Shown here piece by piece: positions 30,441 to 39,856 of a stretch of 64,000 nt of DNA; positions within the stretch are counted from its first letter, which is position 1, and every line of letters begins with the position of its first letter. The stretch is taken from positions 124,001-188,000 of the forward strand of contig WPDH01000245.1 of NCBI GenBank assembly GCA_019137255.1, written 5' to 3'. The notes beneath the pieces were generated by a model. It was given only the letters and a program-made list of their open reading frames with translations. It ran no database searches and was not told the DNA's origin. A program made the translations under genes and the position numbers. This DNA comes from Corinectria fuckeliana (Eukaryota > Ascomycota > Sordariomycetes > Hypocreales > Nectriaceae).

Positions 30441-31113
30441 ATGTCTTCCACAAAGTCCGGCGTCCCCATTTGGGTCGCGCAGCTCGAATCGCCCCCTCCC
30501 CCGAAGACGAAGCTCCCCGGCATCGTGGACCCTCCGGGCTACGGTCCCGGCGCAACCCTCTCCAAGGCACGCCTCGCCCCTCGATCCTTTCGCGTCCGAA
30601 TCCAAAGTACTAACGCCCACCGCAGAAGCAGAGCAAAGAAGCCAAGGCCCAGCCGCGCAAGCCTCCGACCACCGAAGAGATGGACACGTTGAAGGTCAAG
30701 AAGGCATGGGAAGTTGCGCTGGCTCCTGTTAAGGGCCTCCCCATGACAGCCATCATGATGTACATGTCTGGAAACTCGCTGCAGATCTTCAGCATCATGA
30801 TGGTCTTCATGGCCTTCAAGAACCCGCTGATGGGGCTGGTGAACACGAACCAGGCCTTTGAGCGGTTCCAGACAGCAAGCAACTCGGGACAGATGCTCCA
30901 GGTCAAGTTTGTATACGTGGCAATGCAGATTCTGGCGCTCGCATTGGGTATCTGGAAAATCAACGCCATGGGATTATTGCCGTAAGCTGCAATACGTCAT
31001 TGGTCTTCGTTTTGCATTCTCGCTAATTTCTAATCCACAGGACAACACGGTCAGATTGGTTGATGTGGGAATCTCAGAGAGAGCTCTTGGAGCATGCTGT
31101 AGCAGCACTATGA
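30441..31113 (+). CDS. EMC4: ER membrane protein complex subunit 4
   Basis: Subunit of the EMC insertase, which places moderately hydrophobic and tail-anchored helices into the ER membrane. Exons are 30441-30566, 30626-30981 and 31041-31113, giving 184 aa. Family segments are clear: AWEVALAPVKGLPMTAIMMY, MSGNSLQIFSIMMVFMAFKN, GLVNTNQAFERF, LGIWKINAMGLLP and, after the last intron, TTRSDWLMWESQRE. Two hydrophobic segments flank the NTNQAFERF loop. Intron 1 (30567-30625) starts with GC (AAG|GCACGC) and has an ACTAAC branch site 13 nt before CGCAG. No GT donor there joins the two reading frames. Intron 2 is canonical (GTAAGC). The stop is only 97 bp from the stop of the convergent MFS gene, so 3' UTRs probably overlap. 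Confidence 0.94.
30567..30625 (+). other. EMC4: GC-AG intron 1 of EMC4
   Basis: The frame must change between the conserved halves. The joint AAG|GCACGC to CGCAG|AAGCAG is the only one that restores it with an intron longer than about 40 nt. The ACTAAC branch motif lies just upstream of the acceptor. The donor is weaker than the usual GC donor consensus. Confidence 0.7.
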
Positions 31114-31210
31114 GTTGATTGAAGTAGTTCACGTCTATCAACTGCTATCCAAATCCAAAATATCGGCTTCAATATCGTGCTCATCATGAACCGTGTTTGG
31201 ATACGTTTTA

Positions 31211-32824
31211 TCAGACTGTCATAAGCGCTTCCCTTTTCGCTCTGGCGGCTCTCCATTCCAGCCCGCGCTTGTCAATTAACCTCAGAAGAGGCATCATTGC
31301 CAGATTCAGCAACGCAAGAAACGTGAAGCACCACCCTCGACCCATTGCTTGAATCATGTGCTCGATCGCAGCGGTAGCAGCAGCTCCCATGAGACATCGC
31401 ACGAGGTTGTTGGCAGATGTGCCAGTGGCCGGGGCATGTGGGACCAGGTCAACTATCAGGGTATTCAGGACGCTAAAGGACGTAGGGATGAGCATCCCGA
31501 TCAAGAAAACGAGAACCAGAGGGACCGCTACTGATGTCTCAACCTGCAAGGCCCATCCATATCCGATAAGAGTCGCGATTCCGAGCAACAGCGTCGGGTA
31601 TATGGGCTGTATCCTGGCGCTTTCGATGGGAAAAGTTGCGAGGTTGTCTCCTCGTCGCCGATCAATGGAAAACCCAATCTTCTTTGCTATTCGCCGATAG
31701 TTCCAATCAAGAACGTATCCTTGTGCAACGACAGCTCCGCAGCAGCCCGCGCCATACGGGAGATAACAGAGACCAACCTGGAGGTCGTTGTATCCATAAA
31801 TCTCTTTGAATATAGTTCCCAAGGTAGCGGCGACGAGAATGAACCCGAGGTAGATGACGGAGTTGGTGAAGAGTATGAGGGCCATTTCCTTCTCAAACAC
31901 GATGGCCAATGTTTTCAAGGGGTTCGGAAATCGCAGTTTCCGCTTAGAAAGGCTTCCAGACTGAGTGCCGTGGTGGCGACGCTTCAAGATATCGAGTAGC
32001 GATCTGTTCCAAAAGGGCGGAGTAACTGAGCCATTGCCAACAACATTTCGACATGTCTCCGGGGCAGTGAGGACCCAGGGGATCAGCCACAGGAAGGAGA
32101 ATATGGCGCAGAACCAGAAAATAGCTGGCCAGCCTAGGTATTGACTCAAGATACCTCCTATGACCGGCCCCAGGGCTGGGCCTACATTGATACCAGCACC
32201 GACAAATGACATGTACTCGCCCCTCTCCGCTGTGGTCGCTATGTCCGCGACGGCCGCAAACCCAAGAACGAGGGTGCCACTGCTGCCAGCACTTTGCAGA
32301 CACCGCAGTACAAGAAGCGCAACATAGTTGCGTTGAATGGCTAGACCGATGTTCGCGCAGATATAGAGAACGAAGGCTATGATGTACGCAGGCCGTCGAC
32401 CTAGAGTGTCACCCAGATCGCCAAAGATGGTTGGAGACAGCCCTTGAAAGATCATATAGGACGTCAAAGTCAAGTTGATCATGGATGTAGAGACACCCAA
32501 ATCCTCGGATATCGGTGTGAGGGCAGGAAAGTAGATGTTGGCAGTCATGGGCGAGACAAAACTTGCAGCCACAACCAACGCCATTATCCACCTCTTTGTT
32601 GATTTCGAAAAAACACTATAAGCTGGACCACTTGGGATTCTCGACATACCCTCCGCATCAGCAAACACTGATTGGTCGCGGAGAGTTGTTGCTTGATCAT
32701 GCTTAGCCGGCATCTGATCAAGCGGGATCGGCCCGCGAGCTTCATCCGGATCTGCTGTGAGATTCGCATCTCGGCCTCCAGGAACGGCGCTTTCTAGGGA
32801 ATCGTGGCTAGTGCTCCGCCTCAT
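31211..32824 (-). CDS. MFS drug:H+ antiporter-like transporter (DHA1 type)
   Basis: Single exon, 537 aa, with a polar N-terminal tail of about 75 residues and about 12 predicted membrane helices. The first helix is WIMALVVAASFVSPMTANIY. MFS motif A is GDLGDTLGRRPAY, and a motif-C-like GPALGPVIGGIL sits in helix 5, as in drug:proton antiporters. LRCLQSAGSSGTLVLGFAAV fits helix 4, and the large central loop begins after WNRSLLDILKRR. It resembles the fungal Qdr/Aqr1/Tpo1 type of plasma-membrane exporters for drugs, organic acids or polyamines. The substrate cannot be told. Its start is divergent from UFE1 and its stop lies 97 bp from that of EMC4. Confidence 0.9.
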   Translation of the reverse strand: MRRSTSHDSLESAVPGGRDANLTADPDEARGPIPLDQMPAKHDQATTLRDQSVFADAEGMSRIPSGPAYSVFSKSTKRWIMALVVAASFVSPMTANIYFPALTPISEDLGVSTSMINLTLTSYMIFQGLSPTIFGDLGDTLGRRPAYIIAFVLYICANIGLAIQRNYVALLVLRCLQSAGSSGTLVLGFAAVADIATTAERGEYMSFVGAGINVGPALGPVIGGILSQYLGWPAIFWFCAIFSFLWLIPWVLTAPETCRNVVGNGSVTPPFWNRSLLDILKRRHHGTQSGSLSKRKLRFPNPLKTLAIVFEKEMALILFTNSVIYLGFILVAATLGTIFKEIYGYNDLQVGLCYLPYGAGCCGAVVAQGYVLDWNYRRIAKKIGFSIDRRRGDNLATFPIESARIQPIYPTLLLGIATLIGYGWALQVETSVAVPLVLVFLIGMLIPTSFSVLNTLIVDLVPHAPATGTSANNLVRCLMGAAATAAIEHMIQAMGRGWCFTFLALLNLAMMPLLRLIDKRGLEWRAARAKREALMTV

Positions 32825-33686
32825 GGTTCGTGGGTTGAAAACTGAACGTCAAAGATTAGTGTTATTTCCATAGCCGACGATAGCAAATCGAGGGAGGACG
32901 AAAAACAAGCTCTTTATCAACTGGTGTCTGCTGGCGAGATCGGCGAGAGGTTTCTTTTCGCCGTTAGAGATGGTATTTCCGTGTATACCAATGTTTATTC
33001 CCGAGTTAAATCTACCAGGAACTGGTTCGTGGCCTCCGCTTTGTGTCCGGGATGCACCCGATCGGCAGACGGCGAACCTCCGGGAGACGGAGCCACAATC
33101 CGGAGGCATTATGTGTATGTCTGTTAATTGGCTTTCAGGAATATGATGCATGCTAAATATGGGGGAGAGGATGTAAGTAATGAGGGCATTCAGGACCGAA
33201 ATAGAGATGATTGATAATGTCCAATATTGGTGAACTTGAGCCGTTTAGCTAGAAACAGACATATTCTCAAAGCAGCGACGCACTAAGTAATTTGAGTCTT
33301 TTAGTAATGCTAGTATTTGGACTGATAATTACAGTGCGTTCTGAGTCTATGAATAATACCATAGCAGATGTAGGGAGTGATGGAGGAGGATTTAAGCTCT
33401 GTCGTGCCACTCCGTGAGGATGTGGGCTGGGGTTGTCCCGATGACTAATCTTGATGTGGAGCACCGACGTAAAAGTTCAAGCACCAGAGCTCCCCGGCCA
33501 TCGCGTCAAGGTGGCCAGAACCTCGGTCTTCGTCACAAATGCATAAACACTGAGCCGAAGGCAAGCAAATAAAGCCGTGACGTGCCCGGAATATCCAGGT
33601 CAATCTCAAGATCAACGACCCTCCCGGAATTTCTCTCGCAGTGCAACCCTCCAACGACCGGCCCGGTACAGACGCTATTGGACGCC
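32825..33686. other. Divergent promoter region, MFS transporter and UFE1
   Basis: 862 bp. The part about 33120-33420 is AT-richer than average. The UFE1 frame is open upstream to an ATG at 33582, which I regard as leader. I see no gene. Confidence 0.5.
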
Positions 33687-34899
33687 ATGGACATCACCAT
33701 CAGGTTCAACGAGCTACTCCAGCAGCACCAAGTGCCGACGACGAGGAAACCGGTCACTCTCAACGCAATTGACGGCTTTCTGAAAGAGGCGCACCGTATT
33801 GTTCGGTTCCCCTCTCTCCTCTCCGCCACCCCTGAGCTAACCCTGACATTGCAGAACTCCCACATCACCACCCTGCACCGAGAGCTCCAAGACGTTAGAC
33901 AAGCTTACCTTTCGACTGCACAACCACGAAAATCGCATAACCAGTCCACCCATGGACAGTCACGCGTACTGTCGGATCGGGATCGAGAGGAGATCGATGC
34001 AAATGCGAAGCAGATGATCCGGGAGCTGAATTCAAGCATCCGGGCCCTCGACGAGGCCGAACAGCTGCGACGGGAGACAGAGGCGGCCATTATCCGGAAG
34101 AAGTACGTGGGAGGCTTGGGGGCACTAGGATCATGGGCATCCGGCGGGATCGTCAGCAACAAGACGGAGGAGCACGTCGCAGCCGAAGGCAAGGCACAGG
34201 TTATTGGAGTTCACCGGGATGGGATTCTATGGTTTCTGCGGCATTGGCTCGAGCTGTGCTGCCGAACGCAGCAGGCCATGATGGAAACTCGGCTGAGGCG
34301 TGTGGTGGAAAAGAACAACAGCCAGCTGTCCAAGTCGGAGACGGTGTCAGCCGGAAGCCTTGCGAGCTATGCTCCGTCTGCCCGACGGCTCTCCCAGACA
34401 CCTGCGGGACAGATCCCTACGTCCGATGAAGCTCAGACCTCGAACCAGGGATTTACAGAAGATCAGATACAAATGTTTGAGGAAGGGAATCAGGACATGA
34501 TGAAGCATCTCGGGAGCAGCATGGACAAAGTCAGGTACGTGAGAAGTGCCCACTTGAGGGGGGGGGCCTGGATGCTCCTAGGCATTGGGTTTCTAAGCCC
34601 AGCGAACCCCGCCGTCGCGAATGTTGCGCAGTGTGGAACTAACCGTGGATAACTCCAGTACGGCTGAGAAATCGTTGTTGGAGATTGCGGAACTGCAGTC
34701 GCTTCTAGTGGGCAACCTAGCTACGCAGTCTACGCATATTGAGCAGCTGGTCACGGATTCGGTGTCGACGACAGCCAACGTTGGTGGGGGCAACAAAGAG
34801 CTCAAGAAGGCGACACAACGGCCCAGCACGGCCCGGTATACCTTCTTCGCAGCGAGCGGGCTCTGCGCGTTCCTTGTCATCTGGGATCTAGTGATTTGA
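33687..34899 (+). CDS. UFE1: ER syntaxin UFE1 / syntaxin-18 (Qa-SNARE)
   Basis: Tail-anchored t-SNARE for Golgi-to-ER retrograde fusion and homotypic ER fusion. Exons are 33687-34534 and 34659-34899 (124-nt intron, donor GTACGT, acceptor CCAG), giving 362 aa. The ATG at 33687 has context GCCATGG and starts MDITIRF, like syntaxin-18 (MAVDITLLF); an in-frame ATG at 33582 would add 35 residues without family support. The N-terminal helical region ends near RDREEIDANAKQMIRELN. The SNARE helix spans the splice (MFEEGNQDMMKHL to STAEKSLLEIAELQSLLVGN), with the zero-layer Gln probably in AELQS. One C-terminal membrane helix (TARYTFFAASGLCAFLVIW) ends three to four residues before the stop. Confidence 0.9.
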
Positions 34900-35382
34900 G
34901 GTTATATGAGTGGGCGGGCAGGGCGACGCGGTGGCCTCAGCGCGTGAATGACCATAAGTCGAGCGAGAAGGAGGGATTGTGTGACCATATTGTGAACTGT
35001 ATCCATATCGTACCCTAAAACAGCATGTGAAGTGGTCCCAGCCGTTCACAGGGGGGACCGCTGGGCTCGTTGAAGCTCGGATTGCAACCGACAAGGCAGC
35101 CAGTGGAGGGTTGAGGATTCAAAGATGATGCAATCATGCGCGGGCAACCCAAGATGGCGTTCTGGGGGAAATGCCCGAAGATCCTTCTGGACATGCGACA
35201 CGCGATGCCGTGGGCATAGACCTGACAGTCAGTTCAACCCATGACGCTGGGGGCTTGGCACTTGGCATTGGAATGGATACCTATGGAGGGAGGGGCGTGT
35301 GAGGTACGAAGCAGAGTTCCATGGACTACGCTCCCAAGTACTACGTACTAGTAGGCTACGGCGGACTCCCGCGCAACGCCGG

Positions 35383-35419
35383 GGCCTCTGAAAGGCCCTG
35401 AAAGGCCCTGAAAGGCCTC
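35383..35419. repeat. GGCCCTGAAA decanucleotide tandem repeat
   Basis: About 3.5 copies of a 10-bp unit, the first and last copies diverged. GGCC/AGGCCT parts could also pair as a hairpin. Confidence 0.85.
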
Positions 35420-36565
35420 GGGCGCCTCAGGGGCGCTGGCGTTATAGGGGATGGGATGAGCCTCGCAACGGGCCATCATACGACAAAATAGAAAGCGTCA
35501 TGCTATGTTTGGGGCCGGGCGAAGTCGGAGAGGAAACGGCGACGACAGCTCTATTGCTGACGCCGGGCCTCGACTATTACCCAACCGTGCATTCAGCGCC
35601 TGCTTTCCGGTCTTCTTGTGACGGGCGTGACGAACGTAACGGGACCGCAACGGGGCTCGCTGGACACCGGCACCAAGAGGTGCATGAAGCGGGATGGGAC
35701 GGGGCCGGACGATGCGGGTGAAGGAAGGGTGTGCACCAGTGTATCGACATATCAGTTGTACCAGTTGTGGGAGTGTAAGTGGGCGGCGGAAGAAGTGTTG
35801 TGGAAGGGGTCTGGAAGGATGCATTTTCTTGGGGATGAATGGAGATGTGGACGGGACGGGGAAGAGGAGGGCGGAGCAACGAAAAGCAGGTACATAAGAA
35901 GCTAGACTAGGTCAGAGACTCAGAGGGACCGCCTGGGTCTGGGGGACAAGGTCCAACAAGCGAACAAGGAATACCATCGTAGTGCGAATTACTAGGAATT
36001 AAGTAGACTAGGTCCTAGGTACGTGTCTATACCGATATTGCTAGTGCATAGTAGCAATGGGAAGTCTGTTAGTCAGTCTATCAGGCATTTCAGGACCACA
36101 GTCGCACAGATCAGATGGAACAGGTGATGGCTACAGGAGCTAACAGCACCGGGAGAGGAAGAGATGCCAGTTTGAGTCCCTGTACAAATACACCTAGGGA
36201 GGGTGAAGTCACTGAACCTGGCACAGCACGGAGCGCGAAGCATGGAGGATTATGACATGCGCGCCTAGATTGCTTCGTACACCAACGGGGAAACCAACGG
36301 GCTCGGTCAGATCCATCCGCCGGTCGCGTGACAGCATCTGCCATGGAACCTATCTTTCATCACATCCATACCTCCCTAGGTAACTTGCCTAGGCACAGGT
36401 CAGGTCTGAACCGGGAGCCTCGGTCTGACGACATCCACCCCGTATAGATTCGCTTCCCCGTTCCCCATCACAAGCTTTGCAGACTGCCCGGTGGGCGATC
36501 TCGATTACACACAGCCGAGACCGCCTGGGGGAACATAAAAAGCCAGGTTCGCATCTTGCATCTGC

Positions 36566-36578
36566 GGGGGGGGGGGGG
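36566..36578. repeat. Homopolymer run of 13 G
   Basis: Uninterrupted G run on the plus strand in intergenic DNA. Its length may be uncertain in sequencing. Confidence 0.85.
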
Positions 36579-38128
36579 ACAAGTGTTTAATAAAAAAGCG
36601 GAGGCGAGCAAGAAAGACAACAACAAACAAGAACTTCAGAAGCAGCAAGGAAAAAGCTCTGCTCGGTTTTTCCCACTGTTCACCAACGGCCGTCCGACCA
36701 TTCACATTCATACAGCCGGACTCCTGACGTCCCACCGGCGCAGCAGAAACGTCACGAATAAGAAGCAGAAGCGGAAACAGACTAGAGTAACCTGGACCTG
36801 CTCAATTATTCGAAGAGATTATTCGAAGTTGCCTTTGGTCCGTTGCAGGCTTGTCCCCTCCCCTCTCCATCTTGTGCCCCATCCCATCCCCGTCCCCCGT
36901 CCCCCCGTTCCCCGTCCCGTGCGTCCCCGTCTCACACTCCCCCTCCACTTACGGTACCCTATTGTTTGTCTCTGCCTCTCGATTGCTACTAGGCCAGCAC
37001 CTAATAACAGACTCCAGACAACGAACCAAGACGTTAGAACCGCCAGCCAGTGCACCGCTTCGTTTTGACTGGTGTTGCTGAGCTCTGACCGGTGTCTACT
37101 GGGAAAGACTATTTTACCTCCCCGGTCCCCTGTACCCCGGCGCCGGCCCCGGTGTGCACTCCTGCCTTCCACATCCAATCCATAGGATCGTTAAGTTACT
37201 ACTTACTAGTACTACGTACGTGCGTAGGTACGAAGTAAGTACACGAAATCCTCAGCTCAGCGCTGTGCCTAGACGGGCAGTCGTCTATACCCGTCACACT
37301 CCTCGCGGGGCCACTGACACGGACGATACACATCGTGCGAGCTCGGTCGCAAGGTGAGAAGTCAGCCCACCTTCGCCCATCTTGGTGCCTACCTTGGCTA
37401 CCTTACCCTTCGCCCGCCGGCTCACCGATTCAATTCGTTCAGCGAGCGGCCACAGCGAGGCACGGCGAGAAGCAAACGCACCTCAGCGCCCCGCCCAGCC
37501 CGCTTCTTCACTGATCACCCGGAGCTCCAAGGCTGCTGAATTCGGGGAGCCCCTTGCCCCGAGCGCTCCACTGGTCCGGGACAACGGCGCCCAATTTGCC
37601 CGCGTGCATCGACCTGGTTCCAATCCCTGGCCAATTGCATCAGGCCAGAATCCAGGTTACGCCACTGCCACCTCTGGTCGCAGCATCTCCAGGAATACCA
37701 GCTTCCTTTGCAGCGCACTTTGCAGCGCTGTTGCAGCGTGTTTGCTTGCTCACCTGCCACCTTCTGAGGTACACCTTCGGGGTCGGGTACTTTGCGCACC
37801 TCCGTCTGCACCTCGAATAACACACACCCTCTCCGAGGTACCTGCGTATCTTCTGTCTCGAAACTTACTGTAGCACACGCCCCCCCCTCCCCTCCCCTAG
37901 GCCTCTCCCTCCGGGGCTTCCATCTCTCCCCACCCAGGCCACCGGAGACGGCGTTCCAGGGCCCCTCCAACCCCCCTAATCGCCCCGACGGGTCCCCAAG
38001 TCCTCAGGGCCGCAGCCCACTATAGTATGACACCGTCACCCAGCAAGCCCCGTCAGACTCACAGAGGTACAAGTGCAAGTGCCAGTACGAGTGTGCAAGT
38101 TCCCTTCCCCAACTCAACGACCGATAAA

Positions 38129-39856
38129 ATGCCACCGACCTCGTCTTCTTCACCTTCTTCCCTTTCTTCTCGACTCAACCAAGTTGCCCGTCATCTCAAG
38201 TCGCCCATCATGTCTTCTCCTCCAGCTCCCTCCAGCTTCCCCGCCAACCTTGTGCCCCAGGCCCCCGAGGATCCCCTCTTCGGCCTCGCCAGGGAGTACA
38301 AGGCTGACGAGAGTCCCTACAAAGTCGATCTGGTGAGCGCAACCGCCCCTCTCCTTCTTTCCTGCTTTATGTCGCGACGTTGAGCTAACCAGTGTTTCTC
38401 CTTAACTAGGGCATCGGTGCCTACAGAGACGAGAACGCGAAGCCCTGGGTGCTGCCCGTGGTACACAAGGTACGAACCCTCATCTAGTCCCTACCCTTCT
38501 CCGTCCGCCGTGTCGCATAACTCGTGTCCCTCGCGCGTCGCATGCTCCGCCCCCCTCTAAAAACTCAAGACATCCCCGCCGCCTTCCTCTGGAAACACGG
38601 CAAGACGGGCAAGTTGCCTCTGGGATTTCTTGAAGCGTCGCCAGGCGCTTTTCGAGTCATGTGGCCATTTACACGAGAGCCCCATCGTCACCTCCCACCC
38701 CTTGCTCCAATTGCTCAGTGCCCCGCCGCGATTATGTTTAGAAACTTTTGCGCACATGTGCTGACCCCGCATGCGTCACCAGGCTGATGAGATCCTTCGA
38801 AATAACCCTGAGCTCAACCACGAGTACGCCCCTATTGCTGGTATCGCCAGCTTCACCACCAAGGCTGCCGACCTCATCCTCGGCGCTGACTCCCCTGCTC
38901 TGAAGGAGGGCCGCGCGACCTCGCTGCAAACCATCTCCGGCACTGGCGCCGTCCATCTGGGCGGCCTGTTCCTGTCCAAGTTCTACAAGGGCAGCCACAC
39001 CGTTTACGTGTCGAACCCGACCTGGGCGAACCACCACCAGATCTTCAAGAATGTCGGCCTCACCGTCGACACATACCCTTACTTCCACAAGGAGACCAAG
39101 GGTCTCGACTTTGACGGCATGAAGAAGGCGTTCCAGAAGGCCCCGGACCATTCCATCTTCGTTCTTCACGCCTGCGCCCACAACCCCACTGGCGTCGACC
39201 CGACTCAAGAGCAGTGGATTGAGATTGCCGCCATCATGCGGGAGAAGAACCACTTCCCTTTCTTCGACTGCGCCTACCAGGGCTTTGCGTCTGGCAACCT
39301 CGCCAAAGACGCCTGGGCAGTCCACTACTTTGTCGAGCAGGGCTTCGAGCTTGTCGTCGCTCAGAGCTTCGCCAAGAACTTTGGCCTCTACGGCGAGCGC
39401 GCTGGCTGTTTCCACGCCATCACCTCCCCTGCCGAGGACGCCCCCGATGCCATTGCCCGAATTGGCTCACAATTGGCCATTCTCCAGCGATCAGAAATCT
39501 CCAACCCTCCTCTATACGGGGCGCGCATTGTCAGCACCGTCCTCAACGACCCCGAGCTCTTTTCTGAGTGGGAGGAGAACCTGCGTACCATGTCCGGCCG
39601 CATCATCACCATGCGATCCGTACTACGGGCAAAACTGGAGGAGCTGGAGACACCCGGCACCTGGAATCACATCACCGACCAGATTGGCATGTTCAGCTTC
39701 ACTGGCCTGAGCGAAGCCCAGGTCATGAAGCTTCGAGAGGAAGCTCACGTCTACATGACCAAGAACGGCCGCATCAGCATGGCTGGTCTCAACAACAGCA
39801 ACGTCGAGTACTTCGCCAAGGCTGTTGACAAGGTTGTTCGGGAAGCCGCTGAATAA
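38129..39856 (+). CDS. Aspartate aminotransferase
   Basis: PLP enzyme that interconverts aspartate + 2-oxoglutarate and oxaloacetate + glutamate. Exons are 38129-38332, 38410-38469 and 38783-39856, giving 445 aa. An inner ATG at 38210 gives 418 aa, the usual cytosolic length, and puts the PLP lysine at 259, matching Lys258 of animal cytosolic enzymes. Class I signatures: VDLGIGAYRDENAKPWVLPV, HACAHNPTGVDPT, FFDCAYQGFASG, SFAKNFGLYGERAG (Schiff-base Lys) and RISMAGLNNSN. The 27 residues between the two ATGs are Ser-rich with Arg/Lys and no acids, so the longer form could carry a mitochondrial presequence. The C-terminus (REAAE) is not a PTS1. Intron 2 is 313 nt, long for this window. The in-frame ATG at 38027 is less likely. 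Confidence 0.95.

Larger units (their letters stand above)
34900..38128. other. Long intergenic region and AspAT leader
   Basis: 3.2 kb. It contains a GGCCCTGAAA tandem repeat, a 13-base G run and several TACGTA/CCTAGG palindrome-like fragments. From about 36840 to 38128 the plus strand is very C/T-rich with many short upstream open frames, consistent with a long promoter and leader of the aminotransferase gene. I see no protein gene. Confidence 0.55.

Noticed and set aside
33582..33686. Upstream in-frame ATG extending UFE1 by 35 residues
   Set aside because: The extension has no family similarity, while the ATG at 33687 has better context and matches the syntaxin-18 start.
36556..37068. Plus-strand open frame of 170 codons before the aminotransferase gene
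   Set aside because: Pro/Arg/Thr low-complexity translation of pyrimidine-rich DNA; probably leader or promoter.
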